A stretch of 64,000 nt of DNA from Ascarosepion bandense (GCA_037127315.1 JBBBDQ010000225.1:1416501-1480500); one strand, 5' to 3'. Shown: positions 46,136-57,803, counted from the first letter of the stretch. Notes: generated by a model from the sequence alone, not told the origin. Program-made: numbers and translations.

Positions 46136-48540
46136 ATTTACTTTTTAGTATTTCAAGATATTTTTGTGTAATTTTGGTAAATATATGTTAAAATGTGAGG
46201 TCAGTGTTATTTCATTTTTGTGAAATTTATATGACAATTTATCCATCACCTCCTGTACATATTTATCTTAGTAATGCTTACATATTGACCTTGATATGAG
46301 ATAACTTTTTTGCCTTAAGTATGCCATCTTGCAACTTATATTTTTGTAATGACTATCCAAAGAAGTAATGTCTAACAGATATGTCATCCAGTAATTGCAG
46401 TGGCATTGAGACTTTCATTTATAATATGTAGTGGATTGAAATTTATACATTTTATGTGGACTCTATGAAATTGAAAATGTTGGAGTACAAATGTTTTCAT
46501 AATAGTAAAAAACATCCCATATAATTTTTAATTTACTTGTGATAATTATTTTTAGTCATACTTTTGGCACATTCTTATAATTAACATTTTAACCAAGAAG
46601 TTTCAAATTCTTACATTAATGACAACTAGCAAGAATAGTTCTTGTCAAATTTTATGTATGCTATGTAATTACATGACCTATTTTAGATTTTAAAAGAAAA
46701 AACACTTTCTGATTAGTCATGCTAAATAATGAACCTGTCACTAGAACCATGTGAGGAATATTTAAATGATCAGCAGACTCACCCTATTTAAGTATGTCAC
46801 CATCAAGAAGCTGCTTTTATTATGTAAGATTAAGCACTTGATTTGTTTTTCTACATTTACTACATATGCTTTTTTAGTTACTCATTTTGTTAACAAATTT
46901 AAAGAGTTTTATGATAAAAATGATAATTTTATTTTTAACTATGAATTTCATAATAATTTGACTGCTACATTTATATTTTTATTGAAATATATTGAAATAT
47001 TTTCATTTAAAATAATCTGTGCATTGCTGTCAAATAATTTTGCGAAATGTTTGATTTGTATTTTATATTTTCTCTCATGCAAGGCTCTTGCTTAAAAATT
47101 CTGTGTTGGAAAATATTCATTGTTGCATTATTTCACACACACACACACACACACATACACATATATAATTTTTAAAGTACTTAATCTCTTTGACCTATAG
47201 TTTTAAAGAGTTCAACAAAATAAGGTTTCTTTGTGAAAACCCAATATTTTATCTTAATTTTTGTATTGTTTGTTTTAAGAAAATGGATTTATTTAGATAT
47301 AATTCCTTAAACCTCAGTATCTCTCACCATTATTTTTTTCTTATATTTCTGTTGGTGGAAGTATTTAATCTGAAAACATCACAAAAATATACCATTATTT
47401 TCATACCCATTTAAAATTAATATAAAATATCTTAAAATTTAACCAGATTCAATTTTAAAAGAATCTAGTGATATAAAAGTGTCTAATAATTAAATTTTAA
47501 TACAATATTTTACTTCAGTTTATTGGTTTAGTAAAAGAGGCCAAAGAGTTCTCATCTGATTTCTTTTACTAAAGCAGTTCTAAAAATGGGATATTAATCT
47601 TTTCAGCTCAAGACTTAACTGCCAAGTTTTGTGGTTCAGCAAGTTTTTTCACTTATCTGTACAATCAGTTAACCTGATTTCATAATACTATGTTGATATG
47701 CAGAATAATAAAGGTCTTAGATTGACTTGATTTAAATTATGTTTTTTAAAATTTGTTTCTTTATTTAAAAGTAATGAAAAATGTAGTTTAAGGTTTTATA
47801 AATTCATGTTTTTCAAAGAGACAACTCTGAATTGAAGCCTACAACTTGGAGTAGTTATAAATTGTTTTGTAAATGTAACTGATATTAAATACTGACAAGT
47901 TGATAATTTTTTAGTCAGAAGGGAAGCAGGATTTGAATACATTATGATTTATGAAAATAGTATTTATTCACATGAATTTTATTATTTAACTCTCAGATTA
48001 ACAATGATCTGAATTACCATCCACAATTTTAACAAAATGGCTCTAATAATAAGCTGAGTTAACTTCTCACACTATTATTCTTGTGCAAGATTTTGAAACT
48101 GCTTTCCTTTTCATGAGCCTCCAACCCTTTTTGTTTTAAACATGCTGAAAGTTATTGGATAATATAGCTAGTGCATCTTTTACTTCTGTTTGAATTTGGT
48201 AACCCTATAAAAAACAGGAAATTTGGTACATTTTATTTAAATGCTAGAATTTTTGTTAGTTATTCGAAACAAAAGCAAATTTTAGTATTCGTCTATAGTT
48301 CTGAGATGAGATAGTATTTACACTATTTAGTCTGAATAATGTAAATAGTAGAAATTTAGTTTTTGTTCTGTTTAAAAATACTAAGATGTTAAAAAAAAAA
48401 AGTTAATTTTTTTTTCATCATATAGTAAATCTAAAATATCTTGTGGAGCACCCTGTAGTATAAGAGCAGATTAAAATAAACAGTTATGGTCTTTGTATGG
48501 ACATGTTTCCGCTGGGTCATTGTTAAGTAGATGCCACACT
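46136..48540. other. AT-rich gap
   Basis: No supported gene. A (CA)n tract lies at about 47135-47160. Small open frames at 46766-47095 and 47190-47414 are hydrophobic, AT-driven and without recognisable domains. Confidence 0.5.
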
Positions 48541-48778
48541 CTTCACTACATTCTATAAAGATCTACACAGGATACACACATGTGCACTCCCACCCCCGCC
48601 AAGATATAGGGAGGCGCTGAAAAGTTCTCAGCCTGACTTACTTTCCAAAATCGACCTAAGCCTAAAAATGTTTTGGGAATCCTTTTGTCAGGTTGACAAC
48701 ATTTCAGTGCCCATTTATTTATGAACAAACAAATTGAAAGTAAGTGGTCAATATAGAATCTATACAAATCCAGCAGTA

Positions 48779-49680
48779 GTTTTTTTTTTTTTTTTTTTTT
48801 TTAATAAGCGTTTCACCTCGAGCAAGGCATGTCACTGCCACTACTGCGCAGGGACTACATAGAGTGGAGAAAGGATGATTAAATATAGGAAATGTCAGAG
48901 GGTGGGTGATAGGCAGGTAAGGATACCGAGATTGAGGGTTGGGTAAATGAGAGTGTTCTGAGAATAATTGGGAGTTAGTGTGTTAGTTTGAGGTGTCTAT
49001 TGACCTAACATTTAAACACCTGGAGATTGTAGCTGTCGGGAAAGCAGACTTGTGGAAGGGAGTTCCACAGGCGGGAAGCACAAGAAAAGAAGCTGTTGGA
49101 GTTGAATTTACAGTTACATCTTATTTGTTTAACTGTAAAAGGGTGGGACCTAGCTGTTAATCTAGTATCTCGTGTAAATTCGTGCTTAGGCGGCACCAGT
49201 GATCTAAGCTCATTGGAGCAGAAGCCATGAAAGTACTTGTAGAAGAGGCACAGGGAAGCCACATCACGCCAGTGAGAGAGTGGTTGCAGCCGGTCTGCCA
49301 AGTCAGTATCAACCACGTTACAGATCCTCCTTTGTATTTTGTCAAGAAGCCCAAGGAGAGCAGCAGGGGCACCTGACCAGATATGGCAGCAATATTCAAT
49401 ACACGGGCGGATGGTAGATTTGTATATGTGCAGATTATAGATTCAGGTGGGAAAAATTTTCGGGCCCTGCACAGAGAGCCGACTTTCATAGTAGCAGATT
49501 TGGCAATGGATTCAATATAGTCATTCCATTTGAGGTCCGCTGAAAGTGTAAGGCCAAGGAGGCGTAGTATTTTACTCTCTGGGAGGCTAGCCTGTCCCAT
49601 GCTAATGCTAATGGGAGGTAGATAGTGTGATGATGTAAAATTTTTCCTGAAAGTGGCATTTTCATTCAAAGTTTGTCAGT
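48779..49680 (-). mobile_element. CR1/L2-like LINE, 5'-truncated, copy B
   Basis: Begins on the plus strand with a T-run (48779-48802) and the family tail (aataagcgtttcacctcgagcaaggc). Going up, minus-strand frames 49316-49005 (MVDTDLADRLQPLSHWRD, then SRLWNSLPQVCFPDSYN) and 49669-49157 (SMGQASLPESKILRLLGLTL, then MKVGSLCRARKFFPPE) match the C-terminal half of the copy at 52395-53975 almost word for word. A small deletion near 49440 breaks the frame. It lacks the RT catalytic core. High similarity to copy A marks a fairly young family, and the two copies form an inverted pair about 2.7 kb apart. Confidence 0.85.
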
Positions 49681-50057
49681 TTGTCTTTTCATCTATTAAA
49701 ACTTATATATTCCTGTGAGCACTGGGCTCTTTTAACATTGAGAATATAATATGAAGCTGAGATTTTCAGTTAAGGTAATGCTATAAAGTTGTCAGTGATT
49801 TTGTAGTGAACTTCTCTCATTAAATAAATTTGTAAACATATTCTAGTAAATTATTTATTTTAGCTCATTGTTTGCTTTTTGTAAATTTAAGTTGAGATTT
49901 ATTTTATTCAATTGATAAAATATTTGCACTAGTTTATGATAAATATTTTTCCTTATGACTACTGTTCTGGTTTATTTAATCTCCAATTTCAGAAACACCA
50001 CTGGTTTAACAAGGTTCATATAATAATTTTAAGTTGTTGGTTTGAATTCATTTCCAG
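49681..50057. other. AT-rich gap
   Basis: No coding block was recognised. Confidence 0.5.
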
Positions 50058-51305
50058 GGAAGACCAAGACAATGTTTTCACCAAAGTAGAAACTACTGGA
50101 TATAAATGTATTACTGGGTGTGTAACTTGAAATCTACACCAAATGGAATTGTGCTAAAAGCCAATTTAGTAGTAAGTGGATTTGAAGAAATCAGTGATAA
50201 TATTAACAAATATTTACTGAGGCTCAAGAGTCTTTGTGGCTGATAATGATACTTTCAGCTTAATGAAAATTACATTCCATGGACACTCTGTAGGAAAAAT
50301 CTATTGCTTCATAAGTTTAAATACCAAAAGAAGCAAATTGTAATTAGATACAGTGATTCAACAAATGTGTTTATGGATTAAGTGATGCTGCCATTTACTG
50401 TTACAATAAAGTTCAATCAGTTATGATTGAAAATGATAGTACTACATCCCAAATGGATGTGTGTTCTACAGACTTGAAACAATTGGTTCTCTGGTAGGTG
50501 ATTTAGCCTGTTGTGTTGATGAATTCATTTAATCATGAAGTGAAAAAAAGTGTTTTTTAAAGTTGGAAAAGAAAACCAGGCTTTTTGACCTCACCTGTAT
50601 TGATTCAAATATATAAAAATAATTTTACTGACAATATATCAATGATTCATGTGGATTGCATTAGAGATATGTAAAAACAATCTCAGAATTAACCCCAAAA
50701 AACTCCCTTAGATCTAGAGTGGAATATTTTCTATGGTTAGTATGTCAGAATATTCCAGATTTATTTGGCAAATAATTTTAAGTAATGGACTTAAAAGGAT
50801 TTACTTTTAAATTGTTAAAGTCACTGCTAGAGCAAAATCATTCAAGTTGTCACTGAATTATTGCATGTCTGGGTACAGATTAAATTGATGATATTTAAAG
50901 TCATTATGATTTGAGGAATCTTTTGGCTGGTGGTTGTTAGAGTGGTTTCATTATCCCTCTTGTTGGAGAATCAAAAGTTATCTCCAATTTTGTAAAATTC
51001 CAACTGTTGTTTGCAGTACTCTAGCTTCAGAAACAATTGCTATGTCTGAAGCAGTTGATATTGTACATTTTTGTACTGTATGCAGAACTCACTTCAGGTA
51101 AAGTTGATCTTTGAATATTATCTATAGTTTGTTTCACTGACTGTAAATCTATCTCTGATGCAGTTACCAAAACTGTCCTAGTTGAAATAAGTAGAATTAA
51201 AAGCTTAATAGACAAATTAAAGTGTCTTGGTGGTGTCAAACCAAGAGAGAATTATTTTACTAGGCATAGAGCATCACTTCAGCAAGGTGTATTAGATGAC
51301 TGAAC
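50058..51305 (+). pseudogene. Ty1/Copia-type pol remnant (RT and RNase H)
   Basis: The region reads GYKCITGCV, then after a stop PNGIVLKANLVVSGFEEI (50140-50195), the opening of Copia RT. The centre is too decayed to follow. From about 50870 blocks reappear: NLLAGGC and SGFIIPLVGES (50920-50975), then LASETIAMSEAVDIV (51020-51065), then VCFTDCKSISDAVTKTVLV and EISRIKSLIDKL (51125-51225), the RNase H end of Copia pol. It finishes at a stop near 51301. Many stops and indels make it one of the oldest readable elements here. No LTRs were found. Confidence 0.65.
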
Positions 51306-51595
51306 AAAACTAAGTCAACAATTAAAACATTAAGCATTATCATCCAATTTTAATATAGTTGTTTTAAGTATTTAAAAATGTCATACTCTATTTTTCAGTC
51401 TTGAAAAATATTCTTGATTCTTCTGTCTCTGTTCAGGTAGGATAGTTGTTAACTTGAAGGGGGTGTTTTTAATGTTGATCATGTTCTGTTGGTTTGTGTC
51501 TGAGTTGCCACTTATAAGTTTGGCATGATATGATAGACTGTGGACAATCCCTTTCTTGACATTATTTCGATAAATAGGAAGTGGAATTCAAGTAC

Positions 51596-51925
51596 TTACT
51601 CGTGAAAGCAAGCTAATGTATACAAATATACTTGTTTGTGCAAATTAATTGAAATGAATAGTGTCTTCCTAGGATCTTTCACACTTTCCCTGATCACATA
51701 TGCAACCTTTTCTGACTGCATTTTTCTTTGTTTTGGACTGATGGATCCAGTTTGTTTCTTCACCTTGATGACACAACTGACAGTTGAAAAGTTGACATCA
51801 ACAATATCCATGATCTCTCTGTAAGGTTTGCCTGTGTGTTCGTGCAGTGGTACAATTTTTGTATGCTTTCTTGGAGTAACATTCATTGCAGACAAAGGCT
51901 GTAGGACAACTAATTTACAGTTGAG
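51596..51925 (-). pseudogene. Tc1-type transposase DNA-binding domain scrap
   Basis: A minus-strand frame has TPRKHTKIVPLHEHTGKPYRE, then IMDIVDVNFSTVSCVIK, then KKQTGSISPKQRKM, the paired-like helix-turn-helix opening of Tc1 transposases. It continues VAYVIRESVKDPRKTLF. The catalytic DDE domain is absent. (The residues before TPRKH, to 51976, do not look like part of it.). Confidence 0.7.
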
Positions 51926-52109
51926 ACAATAGCATCTAGGCAGGATGAAAATCTGATGCAATCTTGGATGACACAATATTTTTTCAAGGCCAAATAAATT
52001 TTATCATACACCCTAAAAACAGATTCATATTACTGGACACCACTGCAAATGACCTAATTTGAGGAAAAATAGAAAATGATTACACCTTGTCTCTCCAGTG
52101 GGTCTAAAG

Positions 52110-52355
52110 CTGATTGTATGATGAAAAAAAGGAAACTAAAGCAGTTGTTTCAATTAATTTGCATAAGGGTGTAACTCCTAATCTGTGCAAGATATTAGTA
52201 CACACAGGAAAACCATTTGATCTGCTTTCTTTTCCATTGTGATGGAAGATTTTGTGTTCATATGGCATAGCATTGCTTGAACACTTTTCTAATGGGCATA
52301 AATGTATCATCTACATATCTAAGCCATACAATTGGCTTTAGTAATGTTCCTGTAG
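52110..52355 (-). pseudogene. Penelope-like RT scrap
   Basis: The minus strand from about 52350 reads PIVWLRYVDDTFMPIRK, the palm motif with YVDD. After a stop and shift it reads ITMEKKADQMVFLCVLIS, the following RT block of Penelope-like elements. It is cut off on its upstream side by the LINE beginning at 52395. Only about 80 residues remain. Confidence 0.6.
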
Positions 52356-52394
52356 CAATTCTCTCATAGTATTCCACCTTTCATTTACCTCTGC

Positions 52395-53975
52395 CTATCT
52401 GCTTCCTGCTTTCCTGCCTGTTGGAAGTCCTCCTGCGTAGTACCTATATTTAAGAATTCTGGCGAACCCTCAGACCCCGCCAATTACCGTCCTATTAGTC
52501 TCCTTCCAATCTTTGGCAAAGTTTTCGAAGCCATTATCAACGCCGAGGTGATTCAGCACCTTATGACCAACGGGCTTCTCTCTGACAAACAGTATGGGTT
52601 TCGCTTCACCAGGTCTACTGCTGATATGCTAATGATCATTACCGAGTACATATACCAGGCACTCGACAAGAATGGTGAAGCCCGAACCGTTGCCTTGGAT
52701 ATCTCCAAAGCATTCGACAGGGTCTGGCATGCTGGCCTCTTGTGCAAACTGCGGAGCTATGGGATAACTGGACATCTGTTTGACCTCATCCAGTCCTTCC
52801 TCTCTAACCGCACATTAAAGGTGGTATTAAATGGGCATGCCTCCCAAAACTACCATACGAACGCGGGCGTCCCTCAAGGTTCTATCCTAGGTCCCACGCT
52901 CTTTCTGATCTACATTAATGATCTCCCCGACACCATTAGATCCCAAGTTGGCATGTATGCCGACGACACAACAATCTACTCCCGCATCGATCAGAAACCA
53001 GGTCTGGACGACAAAGTGAACCTCGCTGCCGCACTTGAAAGGGACCTCCAATCCATGGTGACCTGGGGTAGGAAGTGGTTGGTAAATTTCAATGCCTCCA
53101 AAACAAAGCTGTTATCAACTAACCACCATAGACAATCGCATCTACCTCCCATTAGCATGGGACAGGCTAGCCTCCCAGAGAGTAAAATACTACGCCTCCT
53201 TGGCCTTACACTCTCGGCGGACCTCAAATGGAATGACTATATTGAATCCATTGCCAAATCTGCTGCTATGAAAGTGGGCTCCCTGTGCAGGGCCCGGAAA
53301 TTTTTCCCACCTGAAACTATTCTGCACATATACAAATCTACCATCCGCCCGTGTATTGAATATTGCTGCCATATCTGGTCGGGTGCCCCTGCTGCTCTCC
53401 TTGGGCTTCTTGACAAAATACAAAGGAGGATCTGTAACGTGGTTGATACTGACTTGGCAGACCGGCTGCAGCCGCTCTCACACCGGCGTGATGTAGCTTC
53501 CCTGTGCCTCTTCTACAAGTACTTTCATGGCTTCTGCTCCGATGAGCTTAGATCACTGGTGCCGCCTAAGCACGAATTTACACGAGATACTAGATTAGCA
53601 ACTAGGTCCCACCCTTTTACAGTTAAACAAATAAGATGTAACCGTAAATTCTACTCCAACAGCTTCTTTTCTCGCGCTTCCCGCCTGTGGAACTCCCTTC
53701 CACAAGTCTGCTTTCTCGACAGTTACAATCTCCAGGTGTTTAAATGTAGGGTCAATAGACACCTCCTATCACACTAACTCCCAACTATTCTCACAACACT
53801 CTCATTTACCCAACCCTCATTCTCGGTATCCTTACCTGCCTATCACCCACCCTCTGTTATTTCCTATATTTAATCAGCCTTTCTCCACTCTACGTAGCCC
53901 CCTGCACAGTAGTGGCAGTGACATGCCTTGCTCGGTGTGAAACGCTTATAAAAAAAAAAAAAAAAATATATATAT
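52395..53975 (+). mobile_element. CR1/L2-like LINE, 5'-truncated, copy A (best preserved)
   Basis: Starts in mid-RT (FPACWKSSCVV near 52410) and stays in frame to 53777, followed by a 3' untranslated tail (ctacgtagccccctgc, then gccttgctcggtgtg) and an A-run near 53950. The tail is shared with copies B and C and, in part, with the dimeric retroposons. The 5' truncation is typical of incomplete target-primed reverse transcription. The retained frame has no stop, unusual among the elements in this window. Confidence 0.9.
52440..53777 (+). pseudogene. CR1/L2-like LINE reverse transcriptase (open but N-truncated)
   Basis: Open from before 52440; the first Met is at 52548 but is internal to the domain. 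Blocks: NYRPISLLPIFGKVFE, LLSDKQYGFR, VALDISKAFDRVWH (first catalytic Asp), NAGVPQGSILGPTLFLIYIND, the catalytic box MYADDTTIYS near 52955-52980, LVNFNASKTKLL, LGLTLSADLKWNDYI and IEYCCHIWSGAP. A family-specific C-terminus ends FKCRVNRHLL. All RT catalytic residues are present. The endonuclease and ORF1 are missing, so it cannot transpose alone. Confidence 0.9.
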
Positions 53976-54136
53976 ATATCCGAGTGAATAGGGAACGAAG
54001 AAAAAACTTTTTTTTACAATGTCCAAAGCATTAATTTAAAACAGTGCTCGATATATAATATATAGAGCTGTGAATATTTATTCTAAATTATATTTTAGAA
54101 CATGTACAATTTTTTTTTTATATATATATACACACA

Positions 54137-54310
54137 TTAAATTTTACCTATTACCTTAAATGCAAACATACCTATTACCTTAAATACAACATTAAATCTT
54201 AGCTCCTACATTAAATTCTACTTATTACGCACACATTACCTACTCACCTATTACCTTAAATACTAACATTAAATTTTATGTTTTACATTAAATCTTACCT
54301 ATTACACACC
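54137..54310 (+). repeat. degenerate minisatellite in the hammerhead element
   Basis: Repeated, variable units built from acctattaccttaaat and acattaaat(t/c)tta occur at least four times. Unit length varies, so this is an imperfect tandem array. Confidence 0.6.
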
Positions 54311-54744
54311 ACAAACTGGGATCTAATTTCAAATTTAATAGGAAAAATCGATTTCCTAAATCCAAAATTAAGGTTAAATATACAAAAATTAGATAATTGT
54401 AAAAACTGTGCTTAAATACAAAAATATTCTATAGTTGTGCAAATAAGTGGTAAGTCCAATCCCATCCCCCAATCCCTACACCTCCCTACTCTATTCCTCT
54501 CAGAAACCCAAAGGGTAAAGTCTAGTCATAAGATCATAAAATTTACAATCCTATCTGCTAATGTTAAATCTGTCTACAGGATTCCAAGACACTCATAAAT
54601 CAGCTGTGTTAACTACGCACACCACTTTCTTCAAGATTGCACATGGACAATTCACAAGACTTGTTCCCTTATCACTGGCCTCCACCAACATCCCACACAC
54701 AACTCACCAAATATAAGAAAAGAGGCTTTCCATTCCTGTCCACA

Positions 54745-54800
54745 CCACCTGATGAGACATTGTAGTTTCAATGTTGAAACAAATGTACAATTTGTAGTGG
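54745..54800 (+). ncRNA. hammerhead ribozyme (type I layout)
   Basis: Core CTGATGA at 54749-54755 and GAAA at 54776-54779. Stem II pairs 54756-54762 with 54769-54775 (7 bp, the first a G-T wobble) around the loop tagttt. Stem III pairs 54780-54784 with 54790-54794 (5 bp) around gtaca. The A at 54779 pairs with T 54795, the required A-U next to the cleavage site, and the base at 54796 is A, so cleavage is expected after it (triplet GTA). Stem I pairs ccac (54745-54748) with gtgg (54797-54800), 4 bp. Every core position agrees with the hammerhead consensus. The short stem I is the weak point. Confidence 0.8.
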
Positions 54801-54843
54801 ATATATATAAAAAAAAATTGTACATGTTTTAAAATATAATTTA

Positions 54844-54848
<5 letters not shown>

Positions 54849-54880
<32 letters not shown>
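54849..54880. repeat. (TA)n microsatellite
   Basis: A TA run directly outside the right arm of the hammerhead element. Confidence 0.85.
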
Positions 54881-54883
<3 letters not shown>

Positions 54884-54963
54884 AACTACATTTTCAGATG
54901 TCAAACAATTGTTGTTAGTAAAGTAATGATTTATCTGAACAGAAAAAGATGTTTACTTAAAGC

Positions 54964-55480
54964 AGGGTGGTCCAAACATTTTTCAAAGAGGACCAGATTT
55001 AGTGACATGAATATGCATGAGGGCCAAGAATTTTTTTTGACATTCTTTGAATCATTAAAATTAAATGTAAATTAACTATCTTATGAAAATTTAATTGCAA
55101 ATAGCATATTTTCATTTCTTCACATGGATGAGATGACAAATTTAAACAGGTCTTACCAAAATTGTTCAGCCTGTCATATCTGAAGCCTATATCAGATGAA
55201 GTAAAATATGTCTGAGAAAAAAGAACTTCCTGGAAGCTATATCTCCCATTAAGCTTAAGCATTACATATTATTGGTAATTAATTTTGTCTGTCAACTTTT
55301 AGGTTAAAAACATTCATTTTATTAAGTAGAAAACTAAGCGACACAAGTCTAAGTGTCCAAATATATTTATAACTAATTTTTACCAACACAAAACAAATTG
55401 AATTCACTAAGATTTTTTGATTTATTCATCTCAGATGACCAAAACATAAACTTGCCTGCACTAATGTGAAGGGTGATGCT
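54964..55480 (+). mobile_element. possible hAT-type terminus / MITE
   Basis: The segment opens cagggtggtccaaacatttt and continues agaggaccagat, resembling the ends of hAT-type elements, which often begin CAGGG and are followed by such text. The rest is AT-rich and non-coding. The other end was not located, so the extent is a guess. The minus-strand frame at 54999-55262 is not a recognised protein. Confidence 0.35.
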
Positions 55481-56275
55481 GAGATCTGGACTGCAGTTTG
55501 TAGGTCAGGCCTGGCCCAAAGGCAGTAATTTTAGAAATTGGTTGGAAAAGACCAAGGATAGTCACACCACCAGAGGGTAGCCACATAGTGCTACTGGCAT
55601 CTTTTGGTAACATATGTAATTGCATTTCTTAGGTGTGTACTTTACATACTCTGATTGTCAATACTGGCAGGCTGTAAGTGATACATTCTATGACGGAGAA
55701 TTGGGTCCATATGAAATTTGGCTTCAGGCTGTAATTAGTCATGCCTCACTTTAAGGCTTTAATAAGTATTTACTTTTGGAAATGGAGTTGTAAATTACTT
55801 GTAAGTATTAATATTTGTAGTTTGATTTCAAATATATTAGTGTTTTCTTCTCATAGAGATAGTTGTTTTATATAGCTTATGACTACAATTTAAATTATTT
55901 ACATTAACGTTCAATTGATTTGCACACTGAAAATCAATTTCCACTTCAAGATGTTCAACTGACTTCTTACTTCAGAACAAGGCTTTAAAATCTGTTAAGC
56001 CAGTCAAACTTGAGGCCTTTTCTAATCTGAAGTAACTGGTTTTTTTTTTTCTCAGGAAGAACAAATAACTATGAAAATACAGATTTTAAAAGTAAAATAA
56101 TGTAAAAATGCTTATCTGCATATATATATATATATATAAAAGATGACATTTACTTGAACAGATTCAAGTTACTTGATTTTTGTTAGCAATCAATAAAAAT
56201 TCCATTTTTGTATATACAGATGGTTTTCAAATATATCAACTAATAACTCAGATTTAAAAAAAAATCTGAACATAA
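55481..56275. other. AT-rich gap
   Basis: No coding block was recognised. A (TA)n tract lies at about 56120-56138. Confidence 0.5.
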
Positions 56276-56380
56276 GACTGATCATAAGCATGTACTAGAG
56301 GATGTTGTAAATATATAAAACATTTTTAAGTTACTATACAATGTTGTGATCAGGTATTTTTTAGTTTAATGTTTATCAGA
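56276..56380 (+). repeat. diverged direct repeat, copy 1
   Basis: About 105 bases starting gactgatcataagcatgtac, with tgttgtaaa, caatgttgtgat and aggtatttt blocks. These match 57701-57803 in order with scattered changes. Type unknown. Confidence 0.8.
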
Positions 56381-57065
56381 TTTTTGAGAGGGAAACTTAC
56401 AAAAATAGAATTTTGGTACTCTTTTGTGTATGACAATAGTATGCTGTGTTTTGTATGTAATATTTTTGCCAAACTAATTTTTTAGTAGCTGAGATTTGTT
56501 TTAAAAAAATCAATGCTCTATAAATAATGACGTTTCTTAATTTTTACTCTTGAGAGGATAATTCTTGAGAAGGATAATTCCAAGTTATGGTCTAGTTTTC
56601 TATTATAAAATTGTATACTCATTTATCAGAAAGGCTCTACCAATGGCTGAGAAGATTTAAATACTATATACTTATATCTACTTTTTAAATCCTCTTGGCA
56701 ACTGCTGTTGCATTCAGTGCTAAAATAATCAATAATCTTTGTCAGTCTTATCAACCACAGTCATTGTGGAGTCACTATGTGATCTTGCCCTGCTTTGCTA
56801 CTGCAGTTTGAAAAATCTTCAACTACACATCAGTTTGTCACACCTACTTCACTGTAAGTTCTAATTTTAACTAGAATATTGTATTGGTTATAAAAAAAGA
56901 AAACAGTTTTCTATTTATATACCATGTATTTAATAAATTAAAATTATGCCTGTTATACATGATTTACATGAATGTAATCTAAATTATTATTTTGCAAGTT
57001 TGGCAAAATAACCATGCAATACTGTAAACTTAAATTTGTTTATTCATGATATATTTATACAACAA

Positions 57066-57087
57066 CTACTACTACTACTACTACTAG
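57066..57087. repeat. (ACT)n microsatellite
   Basis: Seven uninterrupted ACT trinucleotides in non-coding AT-rich sequence. Confidence 0.9.
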
Positions 57088-57700
57088 ATATTAATCACTT
57101 GTACTGTATTTTTCTAGGTTTAACAATTGCATTTTTCAAATTTTTATCCTTGTTTTTGTTTTCTTTGCTTATGAGAAACTGTTAATGCCTCAGTTATCAG
57201 GCATTCACTTGCTTTTAGTGTACTAGATTGTGTTTATTTAATTTTGCTGCGCTATAAACCTGTTTTCTTTTCTTATCTACTGCATTGTTGCTGATCATTA
57301 TAAAAAAACTTATTGTTAATCATAAGTTTGAAAAACATTAATAACTATTCTCAGGAGTTATTGCTCCTGAAATATAAAAGTTATAGCAATATTTTGAAAT
57401 ATCATGGCTTGGCTTCAAATGAGGATTTAACAGAACATAGACCCTAATGTCATAAAACTTTCAGCTCCAAACTTGCTATATTTTTTATATTTTAACTACA
57501 TTTACCTTAAGAGATAAAAAGCTCTAATGATAAATATTTACTTAATTTTTATACATTTTATTTGTGATTAAAGGTTTTCTAATACTGCTATTTTATGTGA
57601 GTTAATTTGTATAAATTTCAGTTACTTTCTTTGTATGATCTGTTTACTACATTGATGAACTTTTGTAGTGAAATCTGTTTCTGTAGTGAACAATGTTTTT

Positions 57701-57803
57701 GACTGATTATAAGCATGTACTAGAAGATGTTGTAAACTATACAAAACATTTTAAAGTTACTACACAATGTTGTGATTAGGTATTTTCTAGTTTGTTTATC
57801 AGA
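57701..57803 (+). repeat. diverged direct repeat, copy 2
   Basis: Starts gactgattataagcatgtac and follows copy 1 at 56276-56380 block by block. The 1.3 kb between them contains no recognised gene. Confidence 0.8.

Larger units (their letters stand above)
54079..54848 (+). mobile_element. non-coding element bounded by inverted repeats, with hammerhead ribozyme
   Basis: The left arm (54079-54129, tattctaaattatatttta then catgtacaatttt) and right arm (54801-54848) are reverse complements over about 48 bases with one substitution and one T-run indel. The interior of about 670 bases has no open frame. Its left part (54137-54310) repeats a degenerate motif with acctattaccttaaat and acattaaat. A complete hammerhead fold occupies 54745-54800, directly against the right arm. 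Hammerhead motifs are known from Penelope-like elements and from small non-autonomous retrozymes, so this may be a relative. No matching protein part was found beside it. Confidence 0.7.

Noticed and set aside
46766..47414. Two small membrane-protein-like frames
   Set aside because: Phe/Ile/Leu-rich because of T-rich DNA. No Kozak context, splice signals or domain.
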